From the NCBI GenBank assembly GCA_026419785.1, contig JAODTK010005923.1, forward strand, positions 310,001 through 374,000: DNA of 64,000 nt, given 5' to 3'. Under the pieces are notes generated by a model, which was not told the DNA's origin, did no database searches, and saw only the letters and a program-made list of their open reading frames with translations. Below, piece by piece: positions 45,900-54,914 of the stretch (the first letter of the stretch is position 1; each line of letters opens with the position of its first letter). A program made the translations under genes and the position numbers. Origin of the DNA: Sclerodactyla briareus (Eukaryota > Echinodermata > Holothuroidea > Dendrochirotida > Sclerodactylidae).

Positions 45900-47755
45900 A
45901 ACATGGAATTTAGCCCCACAACATACTCACGTTATGGGTTTGAGTTGTCTTGTTGGAGGAGGGGGGGTGGGGGGTGGGGGTCGATTATGAATATTGTTAA
46001 ATTTTCTCACTGTTCTCTAAGGGTGTCATTCCTCGAAAAGCCTCAGATTTTCAACTAAACTGAAAGTAATGAAACTGTTGATTTGGATCAGATTCACAAT
46101 GTGGTAGCATGAGAAAATTATTGTGAGGCTTTTTGTTCCGGAAGCCGTTATGGTGTAGCTCCGATGGTAGGGTTCATCTATCTTGTTTGTGGACTCATAT
46201 GAGCTAAGTTCAGTAGTTAACTATCTTTCCTTTTTCAATCCCACTGTTCACTACTTCCTCCTAAACATCAATTTCCATTCTCTCAACATCATTTTGCATA
46301 ATGGGATGCTCACCTGAATTATGCACAATAACATGCACAAATCCAAAGGCCTTTAATGCTGTGTACAAAAAGTATCAACATTCAGGATAGGTTTACTCCC
46401 AGTATCAAATTAGCCTCTTTATAACTGATCATGCAGTGTTTATTCATGCTTGAGCCCCATAGGTCACATACTGATGAAATAGGTCCAGTACTCTCTCACA
46501 TAGACATTCAGTTGTAACATACTCGGATGCAGCAAGAAATCATCCAGATATCAATTCAAATCGATGAAATCAATTTTGCTTTCTTTTTCTGCAAAATTAA
46601 GAATAATTGTAGCTAACAGAAACAGATGATGCACCTTGTGGCAGAAATATGTTTAATTCTTCCCATTGATAACCATATAAATGGGGAGGACATTTGCATT
46701 GGGATCATTATTCCTTTTTTTTTTCCACTCTACAAGAACTGTACTCACAGTTGGCTTGCTTGGTCGTACCATAATACTGGACAGTCGGGATGCTAGGTAT
46801 AACCCCAAAAGGTGGTGCTACAGTCCTCCTTTGGGAGAGTGGCAGGCCTTTCCACCAGCGATTGCGTTGAGTACCTGGAAATTTGCCGATGCATGCCGAT
46901 CCCCGGCACGCCGAGCCAGCCTTATGTTCCATTTGTAATGTTCCTGAGAGTGGATCGTGGCGCACTTCTCTTTGCCCCACTCTGCCGGACCGCTGGCATC
47001 CGAGCGGGAGAGTGGGAGTGGGTGGCCAGAAGTCTTTGCCCTTCTTCTTCCCTTCTGTCGCTCTCGTTCTTCTTATGCTTTTCTGTTTCTTCTGCTTCTT
47101 GTGCTTCTTGTCTTTCTTTAGTGGCGACCAGCCTATTGCACCCTCACGCCGGGGCGTGTCAGAGCGTGGAGGGTGAGTGGGATGGGGGGCGTGGAAGATA
47201 TCTGATGCGGGATGTCCGGGGGGGGGGGGGGTGGCGACCCGGTGGGGAGGACACTCCTCAGGGGTAGGTGGGTAGATCAGGCATTGGTGTGATCCTTAAG
47301 CACAGAGGTAAATTCACGGTGTATGGGACTTTGGGGCACGCTTTCCACCTCCCAAAAGAATAAAACAAGCTTTCTTTTGTATTTGATTATATAAAGTAGC
47401 TGGTTTTCTTCACGACAGTGGCAGTGCGTGTCCGTACGACAAAAGTTTTTAAATCAAGAACCCATGACTAGTTATCAGGAGGGCAATATAGAACGAAAAC
47501 AGCATTATATATATATAGGGTACATAGTTAATAGGGTAAGGAGATTAACATGCACGAATGTTTGATTATGGCCATCAGGCATGTTATGAGACAATGCTAT
47601 TTGTTTCCTCGTCCCATCAGAAGGGGAAATCAAGCACCTGATAGTGATCACTCTACAGCTTTTGTCTTTGAGGTATATTCTTTTTTTCTTTATGCCATCC
47701 GTAAGCGAGTTGAGCAGCCTGGGTTGGATTTTGCGCTATAAACGACGTATATTAT
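45900..47755. other. No firm gene; GC-rich block 46,680-47,280
   Basis: Includes a G-rich run at 45,957-45,981. The block at 46,680-47,280 is GC-rich and open in several frames, with a pyrimidine-rich strip (47,040-47,120) and two GTGGCGACC motifs (47,123 and 47,232). A TTTGCGCTATAAACG motif at 47,728-47,742 followed by AT-rich sequence resembles a LINE/SINE 3' tail. No protein domain recognised. Confidence 0.35.
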
Positions 47756-48058
47756 TTATAATATTATAAAAGAGGAATGTACACCAATTTTATGAGGACT
47801 GAAATGGGCTGGACGCACAAGACTTTTTGAGAACCATTTTTTCATCTGTATCTCAGTATCTCTCCCCAACTTTTTTTCAGCCACCCGGAAGTAAGACCGC
47901 GACAAAGGAGGTTGAGAGGCACATTTCATCTGTCGCGCTAAGTGGAGGTCTTCAGATGCAGTTCCACCTGTTGTTGCCTCACCTTCCATGATCTGACTCA
48001 AACTGCTCAGACTCAGGACCGATTTGTGAGATCAACAGCGTCCACCCCCTCTACCCAT
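47756..48058 (-). CDS. Possible exon, PTIP-like inter-BRCT linker (unproven)
   Basis: Minus-strand open region of about 90 codons with ordinary protein composition: SVLSLSSLSQIMEGEATTGG, then charged and Ser-rich sequence including LARQMKCASQPPLSRSYFRV and EKKLGRDTEIQ. It lies between the BRCT2 and BRCT3 candidates, where PTIP proteins have a long, poorly conserved Gln/Ser/Pro-rich linker, so position is the only argument. CTGAGCAG could be an acceptor and GGAAG/GTGAGG a donor inside it, in which case only part would be exon. Confidence 0.25.
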
Positions 48059-48059
48059 T

Positions 48060-50098
48060 CCTGCTGTTCATGACCCTGATGATAAGAACATCAATGTATC
48101 AACTTTCAATGAATCAGTTAATGGAAATAGGATCAGTGAGCTGGCCTTCTACTCGTGGGGTGGGTGATAATTGTTCTATTACTGAAATAGGGACAAATCA
48201 CGAATGGGCAGGCTGAATAGAGAAAGAAGAAAATCGATTGGAATCACTGATTCCACAGGATTTCATGTCAGATTATTGTCGATTCAAAGGTACAGGATTA
48301 ATTTTTGAGAGGAAAGAAAATTACAAGGAAATAATAATTTTAAAGGTATTTTAGAATTAAGGGGGGGGGGGGGGGAATTTGCTTTTGCAATTTTTTCCGC
48401 AGTGAAGTTTCGCAGAACGAAGTTGGCCAATGGGAACGGATTGGGAAACTTAGTCATTAACACCCACCCCGTATTACCACTCCGCCATGCAAAACTATAC
48501 GATCAGTGTATACATTGGGTGAGTCATTCAAAATGAAACTCAAATATCTGTCCTTTGAACCTACAGCGCACGTTTGGAAAGTACTTTTTCTTTTTTTGAT
48601 CCAACGAACAGCACTGACTTCTGCATCAAAATTTTGGGAGAAGACAATCTTTTTTTGTATAATTCTAATTCCAATATGTGTCATATGCATAGACTTAAGG
48701 GGCCCCACAGGAAACTCCCAGGCTGTGGATAATGTATTCCTTGAGATACTGAGCAATTTGGATATGAGATGATAACGTTTTTGACGGATCCCTGATGAAA
48801 GAAACCTCTGCTGGGGAACCATTTTTTTTTCACTATAGATGTAATGTAACGAGAACAAATTTATGAAATCAAATGTTGCTTCTACTACAGATATGAATAA
48901 GTCAGAAGTTTGAGGAATATATAATGTATATATTAATATTTTAACATATGAAAGACTGATTTGGCAGTTTAAGATAGCCCTCTGACCTCTCCCTTGTCTG
49001 TATCCTCCTCATTCTTCTGCCCCATGTCTCGCTCTGCCTGTTCTTGCCTCCCGCCTGTTGTCTGTCTAGGTCTCCGGAGGTCAGAACGGAGCGAGGGTGG
49101 TAGCGACCCTCTCTAGAGGGTTGTTAGCGACCCCCTCTAGAGGGGCTGTTCTTCCACAGCAGTCACGCACCCAGCCCGGTCAGGGTTCACCAGCTTAACC
49201 TTGTCTCATGGTGGCTACTGCCACATTTGCTTACTTAGCCTGCAATGATGTAGAGCCAAAAATATACGTATTGGTCAAAATCATATTAATCATGGGATTC
49301 TTTGATTTAAAAATATTTTGTCAAAAGAACACACACACACAAAAATTGTCTTGTAGAATACTGCTACCTTTTCGTGCCCTGATATTTGTCAGCATATGCT
49401 CTTCTAAAAACATGACTACCAAAAATGGTGACTGAATATGGATCTGGCCCCTCCCTTAGCCCTTAGTGATAGGTCATTCTATGCAAAGAGCACAGTAACT
49501 GAAGCATGCAAGAGATTGCCATATCTGCCCATACTACTCTGAAAGCAGAGTGTGCAATGATGAAGATTTCAGTGAGGAAGGGGAAATTAAACCCTATGAA
49601 TGTCACCTGCTGATTGGCGACCTTTAACAAAAATGAATTACCAGAATAACCCCCCTTCTTATGATACATGTAACCTATTAGCAGTTAGCTACCACCAATC
49701 CACCAGTGCCAGCTGGATTTCATGGGCCTGGCCTCGCCACGGTCATCTAGGTTTCAGCAGGCATATCTCGTCAAGTGTAGTTTCAAAAGGTAATCAAACG
49801 TCAGTGCTATAGACTGCGGATAATACGGGTGTTTTGCAAGCGCTTGAGGGCCAGCAGTTTTGAGAAATGAACCAGAAAGGCATGATGCCAAATGGAACCA
49901 TAGAAGAGTCCGGTGGAGGAGGATGTTTGAGGAAGAAGGGTGCATCAAAATGGTGCAAGATAAGAAGATGGTGACAGTAGAGTGATGACCTCCAAACAAA
50001 TTTGCAAGTTGAGTGAATCAATAAGACTAATTGTTCTCAAATATATAAAGAACATGATAACTGAAAAAGCATAGCTTGAAAAAGTATAGCTTACTCAC
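48060..50098. other. Unassigned, inferred intron of the PTIP-like gene
   Basis: Contains a G tract at 48,361-48,375 and an open 133-codon minus frame (48,457-48,858) with no motif. At 49,104-49,150 there is a short tandem duplication of TAGCGACCC(C/T)CTCTAGAGGG. A proline-rich minus-strand stretch near 49,800-49,990 could contain the missing second half of BRCT2, but I could not identify it. Confidence 0.35.
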
Positions 50099-50213
50099 CC
50101 CAATGGGTTTTCCAGCAATCAGGTGTGTGCAGCCGACTGGGAAAGTTTGTAACACACTGCCCACCATAAAACGTTATCATCGCCCAGAGGGCATTACGGT
50201 CCTTGGTCGAAAC
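50099..50213 (-). CDS. PAXIP1-like: PTIP-like exon, first half of BRCT2
   Basis: The clearest exon in the window. Minus strand: CTATGCTCTGTTTCAG (strong acceptor), 115 nt, then GTGAGTAAGC (near-perfect donor). The first frame reads VSTKDRNALWAMITFYGGQC, the helix and Gly-Gly turn typical of PTIP BRCT2 (S-x-x-D-R-x-A-L-W-A-x-[IV]-T-[FY]-Y-G-G). Beyond this the frame shifts by one base: the next frame reads VGCTHLIAGKPIG, the following BRCT strand. Removing one C from the CCC at about 50,135-50,137 joins the two. The rest of BRCT2 should lie in a following exon at lower coordinates. As a BRCT adaptor, PTIP binds phosphoproteins in DNA-damage and H3K4 methyltransferase complexes in the nucleus. 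Confidence 0.87.
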
Positions 50214-51350
50214 CTGAAACAGAGCATAGAGAATTATATATCTTGAGGTTAGACTGCACATCAGCCTGAAGTCCATTACAGTAGTCCTTCTAAATTTCAA
50301 CATATTTTTCATATTGCTCACCACGCTACTTTTCCAATAGTGGAAGCACTTGCAGTTTATACGTTCACTATGAAGGCACAGTGTACATTGACTACTCATG
50401 AAGCATTCCATTTACCGTATTCCTTCTAGATTGGCCATTTTCCCATAAATGCCTGATAACATTTTTGAGAGATGACTACGATCTAGCTATGCCATGATAC
50501 ACGACAACAGATAACCGACACAACCCCCACACTCTCGTTCAAAGCTGTTGTTAGGCCCGGCGATCGAATACAACTTTGAACAGTGGAAGGCGTTCCTCCC
50601 AGCTTCTGTTCTGAAAAGATTGCAGCCTACACATTGCACAGTAAAAACAACTACAATTTGTGGAAGCGGGATTGGGGACGACATACGGTGTGTCATCGCC
50701 CATGCAAAGGCTTCTCTTCAACTTCCCTATTACCTATGACGTAGCGGTGAGCTCTTCCCTGCCAGACTTGTCCCCAAGTCAGTACTTCAAGAGAACATCC
50801 AGAAAATTTGAGGAAGTTTCACAGACATTATGGCGGGGGAAGAGCTCTCTAGCTATCTTGCTCGCACGGGCCGCCTCTGACAGCCATATGAGGATACTCT
50901 GCTGGAGCTGCTGAGACAACGTGATCGACAAGGAATAAAAATTGTTGAAAATTGGCAGAACTTCTGAACCAATTGTTCAAAGTCTGGCTAGAATCAACGG
51001 CCTGTATGTAGGCAGAGGTCAATTTTTGGACTGTCTGGAACCATTTTTCGCCGAGATGTGGTAAAAAACCTGGTTTGAACCCGTTCAAACTGTATAAAAC
51101 TTTATAGAACTGGCAAGTAGTGGCAAGAACTCTGACAACATTCAATAAGGTGAACTTGCTGTCTTATTCTGTATGGTAAATAGCCTGCTGACTTTCTCAG
51201 GAGAGGCAACACAACCAAGAAATATACTTAGCTCTTGGGCTACAGTATGATCGATGCACTTCCCAGTCAGCATCGATTGAAAACTTTTGTCCAACTAGGG
51301 GGGACCAAGTTACCGGCCTTATTTATGACATCACTGAAGACATCACTCAC
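50214..51350 (-). other. Intron between two PTIP-like exons
   Basis: Bounded by GTGAGT after the 51.4-kb exon and TTTCAG before the 50.2-kb exon. A plus-strand open stretch (50,548-50,914) and several minus frames are unexplained; one plus frame reads LLELLRQRDRQGIKIVENWQ near 50,896-50,960, but it is short. Confidence 0.6.
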
Positions 51351-51455
51351 CTGTTACAGCAGGCTACAACCTTGTTGAAGAGTGCCGCTGATGTCGCATG
51401 AATGGGTTCGGGGGAAAAGCAACGTCCCCACCTCATGACATCTTTATCCCTTAGG
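51351..51455 (-). CDS. PAXIP1-like: PTIP-like exon, BRCT1 to BRCT2 junction
   Basis: Minus strand: ATTCTGTATTGCAG, 105 nt, GTGAGTG. One frame is open throughout: LRDKDVMRWGRCFSPEPIHA, then LFNKVVACCN and two bases. PTIP proteins have F-S-P-E a fixed distance after the BRCT1 tryptophan, then [IL]-F-x-x-[VI]-x-A-C leading into S-x-x-D-R-x-A-L-W of BRCT2, which is exactly what the next exon encodes. The phase is off by one G at the junction: the exon leaves two bases (AG) while the next exon starts in phase 0, so one G is probably missing from the consensus. Confidence 0.78.
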
Positions 51456-51588
51456 CTGCAATACAGAATGAAATGTGATAATGTAGGTTATTTTTCTTCT
51501 AGTATAGTTCTTTTGACTCCACACTTCACCTTGTCTTAGTGCTCTGATTGATCTGGGAATATTAATCATGGTTTCACCCAGTCCTTAC

Positions 51589-51658
51589 CTCCTCACCCAC
51601 ATGGGCATACCGCATACCTTCTTCCACCTCAAACTCTGGCTCTCAGATACGGCTGTGC
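51589..51658 (-). CDS. PAXIP1-like: Putative PTIP-like exon, end of BRCT1
   Basis: Minus strand, weak acceptor TTGAATTAG, 70 nt, then GTAAGG. In the frame that splices in phase into the 51.4-kb exon it ends GMPMWV plus R-S; the distance from this tryptophan to FSPE equals that in PTIP as I recall it. Upstream residues in that frame do not look like BRCT1. The overlapping frame reads PEFEVEEGMRYAHVGEE, which is also protein-like, so an indel may mix the two. The intron to the next exon is about 130 bp. Confidence 0.4.
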
Positions 51659-51659
51659 C

Positions 51660-52756
51660 TAATTCAAGATCAATCATTTCACAATCGATCAATTATTAGG
51701 GCACTCAGTTCCGATTAGACCAAGTTCAAACCATTCACTCCAGTTAACCCAATGCCCTCTTTCCCTTTCTAACCACATGTTCAACTGGAAAGCGAAGAAC
51801 TAATCCAGACAGCCAGCTGTACTCAATCATGTGCAGATACAGTAAATGTTATCAATGTTACGTCCATGTGAAATTTCATGACCGATTCAGCATTCTCGTT
51901 TTAGGACATGTATGACCGCATAACAGAGTCTACCAACTAGCTACTACAACAAGAGCCACGTGTCGGGGTTACAGTTTATTAGATTGATAATGATATTGTG
52001 TTCCAAAGGTCATAAGGGAACCCCAGCAGTTCGACGTTGATGTACGTGTGCAGATATCTCTCAAAAAGTCCCCTGCCAAAAATTATGAATCCCGTCTACA
52101 CAAAACTCACCGATTCCCCCCATAATTATCACATAAATGCACCGAAAACATGGGTGAATTGCTTTGTGTTTTCGAAAGTGGTGCCACTATAAAATAAAAT
52201 AAAATAAAATAAAAATAAAACGAACTGTAACGATATTGCTATGAGGGATCTCATCCATTCGCCAACTGTTCAATACTGACCATGCACACTTAACAACCAC
52301 AAACAGGCTTATTCTATTATGTATTTCCAATTGAATTATCAATTATATTATGGAATAATTGCAAGACCACACTTCCATGTATTCCTTCCAACCTCCCCCC
52401 CCCGCCCCGACGTCCCCTTGGCACCACAATCTCCACACCCCCCCCTCAATCCCCTGCACCAGGGGGCTCTTCTAATGCACTCATCAGAGACGACAGTGAG
52501 CTCAAAGATTTTCTCTATCTTCACTGATCTCGGTGATCATCCCTCCTCAATCAATTGATAATTTCAGTCAATTGAGCTGAGAATGTGAGCTTGATTAGTC
52601 TGCTCAGAACATACGGTAAAAATAATCCCTACGGCTCCACCTGTTTAGCCTTAAAAAAAAAAACCCTACTTCCTCACGATTTCTACAAGACATATTTTAA
52701 GTAGGTATAACGACATTCACCCCCCCCCCCTATAGCTTATTTCCGTAGCCTCTTCC
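51660..52756. other. No gene recognised; (AAAAT)n at about 52,190-52,221
   Basis: The first exon(s) of the PTIP-like gene should lie in this direction, but I could not find them. A short AAAAT repeat and C-rich tracts are present. Confidence 0.4.
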
Positions 52757-52985
52757 GTTTCTATTCCCGCCTCGTTCTTCTTCACAGAGGGTAAGGTGAA
52801 GTTTCCGTCAATACGTCGGCTGTAGATCGAGCCCCTCTGGAAATACCCTCCCAACCCTGTCCTCTAAAACAACCACAACCCCCCCCCCCCGGGCCCTCCA
52901 CGACCACGCATATTTCCTGCTTTGCATGTCACATGATACTTCGTGGGGCCCGCGCAACATGACCCTCCCTATTACCTCGATCACT
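52757..52985. repeat. Dispersed repeat, copy 1 (related to 61,590-61,860)
   Basis: Shares in order AATACGTC(G/A)G, GT(A/G)GATCG, CCCT, CCTCTAAAAC, CACAACCCCCCC, CACATGATACT and GCGCAACAT with 61,590-61,860, same orientation. Function unknown. Confidence 0.6.
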
Positions 52986-52997
52986 GTCATTTACTAT

Positions 52998-54914
52998 CGT
53001 TAGGGAACTCTGACTCGAAAGTTCAAGGTCCTCGGCCTCGACGAAAAGGACTTGAGGACTCGTCTGAGTCTTGTCCTCAACGTCTGAGTCCTTGTCCCCA
53101 ATTACAAGATAAAAAATACATGCACGAAAAACAAAGCCACCTTGTGCTGAAAAAGTCCGGTCAGTACATATCTTTGCATTATAAATCACATCTAAATATA
53201 TCCATGTGATCTTGATATCTACAATGAAATGGCATAATTCCTGTTTGTGATACTGTTCCTAATCACAAACATTAACACAACCTGGAAATACCCAATCTTT
53301 GTTGAATTACGATCTATATTGGGGAAGATTTAAATCCTAGATTTCATTTCATGTGTGCCATTGTATGTTAGGATACTTAATCATGTGCTTTTCATAATTA
53401 TAACCCAACTCGGGGGGATATTATGGTTTTGGCTTCGCCGTCTCCGCCGCGGCCGCATCCGCATCCGCCGCCGCATTTCTTGTTAGCGCAATAACTCTCC
53501 AACACTTTGTCGTTTGAGCCGTTAAAACTTGGCATGGCACACACTGTCCGCTTAGTGAATCTTGGATGAGTTCGAAACGTGGGGGTCGCAATTAACGGGG
53601 TACGCCTAATTTGCATAATTTCCACGATTGGAAGATTTCCCGTTAGCGCAATAACTCTTTAACGCTTTATCCGATTGATCTGACACTTGGTCATGTCCGC
53701 CCTAGTGAAAAATCTCGGATGAGTTCGATTGGCATCGCTTGCAATGCGGGGGCCGATAATTTGCATAATTTTCGCAAATTTTCAGTTAGTCGGATTTGAA
53801 CGAAACTTGGTGGGTAGGGACTATAGTTGATCCCGAAAAATGTGGAGGTCATTCAAGGTCTTAAAGGTCAAATTTTGATGATTTTTGCGATTTTTCAAAC
53901 TTCAGATTTGAACGAACTTGGTGGGTAGGGACTATAGTTGATCCCGAAAAATGTGGAGGTCATTTCCAGGTCATCGGAGGTCCAAACTTGCAAAATTTAT
54001 GCGATTTCCAAACTTTGTCAGAGTTGAACTAAACTTGGTGGGGGAACGAACTATTGTTTAATCCGAAAAATGTGGAGGTCTTTCAAGGTCATCGGAGGAC
54101 AAACTTGCAAAATTTATGCGATTTTCCAAACTTTGTCAGATTTGAACGAAATTGGTGGATAGGAGCTACAATTTCTTCCTCACAAAGTAGAAGTCATTTC
54201 AAAGCCCTCATGTGTCAAATTTGCATAATTCATGTGCCTATCAACATCCATGGATACAACAAAACTTGGTGGATGAAGTTTGTCTTGGTTTCTGACCAAA
54301 ATGGGGGTCTTTATGGGGTGGTTTTAGATACTTCTTCTCAACGATTGCTCAAAAGTGGGGATATACAAGTGAGGCGGTACCGCCTAAACATGTCTAGTTT
54401 ATTCGACATGTCATAACTGGACAGTGGGGACCTACTCCACTCTTTGGTACATGGTTAAATTGATGTGAATAGATTGTTGGGGAAGTTTTGGCAGGGGTGT
54501 AATTCTCTGGGATTTATTGGGGGTGCAATTGCTTTTACCTTGTGTCCTGCTAACATTTACAGTAACACACTTTCTGACACTGCAGATTTACTGAAAATAT
54601 CCAGAGAATCGATGTACCGCAAGTCATTAATGCCCTTTGCATCTATCAGGGTGTAATCAGTAGGCCCAGACCTCTGACATTTTGCACTAGTCATGAGGTA
54701 GGACCAGCCTGGTCCTCTATTCAGTTCTTCGTATATAGTAGCCGGTCCATCTACAACATTGCCTGGTAGCAAGCACTGCGCGGTTTTAATATTTAATTAA
54801 AATGCTAATAAATTTGTTAATTTTATATTACAGGTCAATTTGCATAAAGACTCGAGGACTCGGACACTGATGATTCGGGACTCGGATTGAGAGGACTCGA
54901 CTCTGGTGAACAGG
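52998..54914 (+). mobile_element. hAT-like element, degraded copy split by a nested insertion
   Basis: The left part has GACTCG-type hexamers (about 53,010-53,090) and body blocks shared with 31,347-32,763: TTTGCATTATAAATCACATC, GGGAAGATTTAAATCCTAGA and ATCATGTGCTTTTC. At 53,403 it stops and resumes at about 54,412 with GGTACATGGTTAAATTGATG and GGGGTGCAATTGCTTTTACC, ending in a second hexamer array and a decayed end (GAGGACTCGACTCTGGTGAA). Confidence 0.75.
53403..54411 (+). mobile_element. Nested insertion with ~117-bp internal tandem repeats
   Basis: Starts CTCGGGGGGATATTATGGTT, a GC-rich GCCGCGGCCGCATCCGC block and a TTAGCGCAATAACTC segment repeated about 180 bp later. Four ~117-bp units follow (about 53,795-54,220) with ATTTGAACGAAACTTGGTGG, GATCCCGAAAAATGTGGAGG and CATTTCAAGGTCATCGGAGG. 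The end is near GTACCGCCTAAACATG. A reverse-complement relative of the first part lies at 62,740-62,950. Confidence 0.7.

Noticed and set aside
46681-47267. GC-rich block with GTGGCGACC motifs, considered as an LTR and primer-binding site
   Set aside because: No second LTR, no polypurine tract and no gag or pol similarity within reach.
48457-48858. A 133-codon minus-strand frame with a GSKDRYLSF stretch, considered as a WD-repeat exon
   Set aside because: The similarity is a few residues, with no further repeats and no splice sites; the opposite strand is also open.
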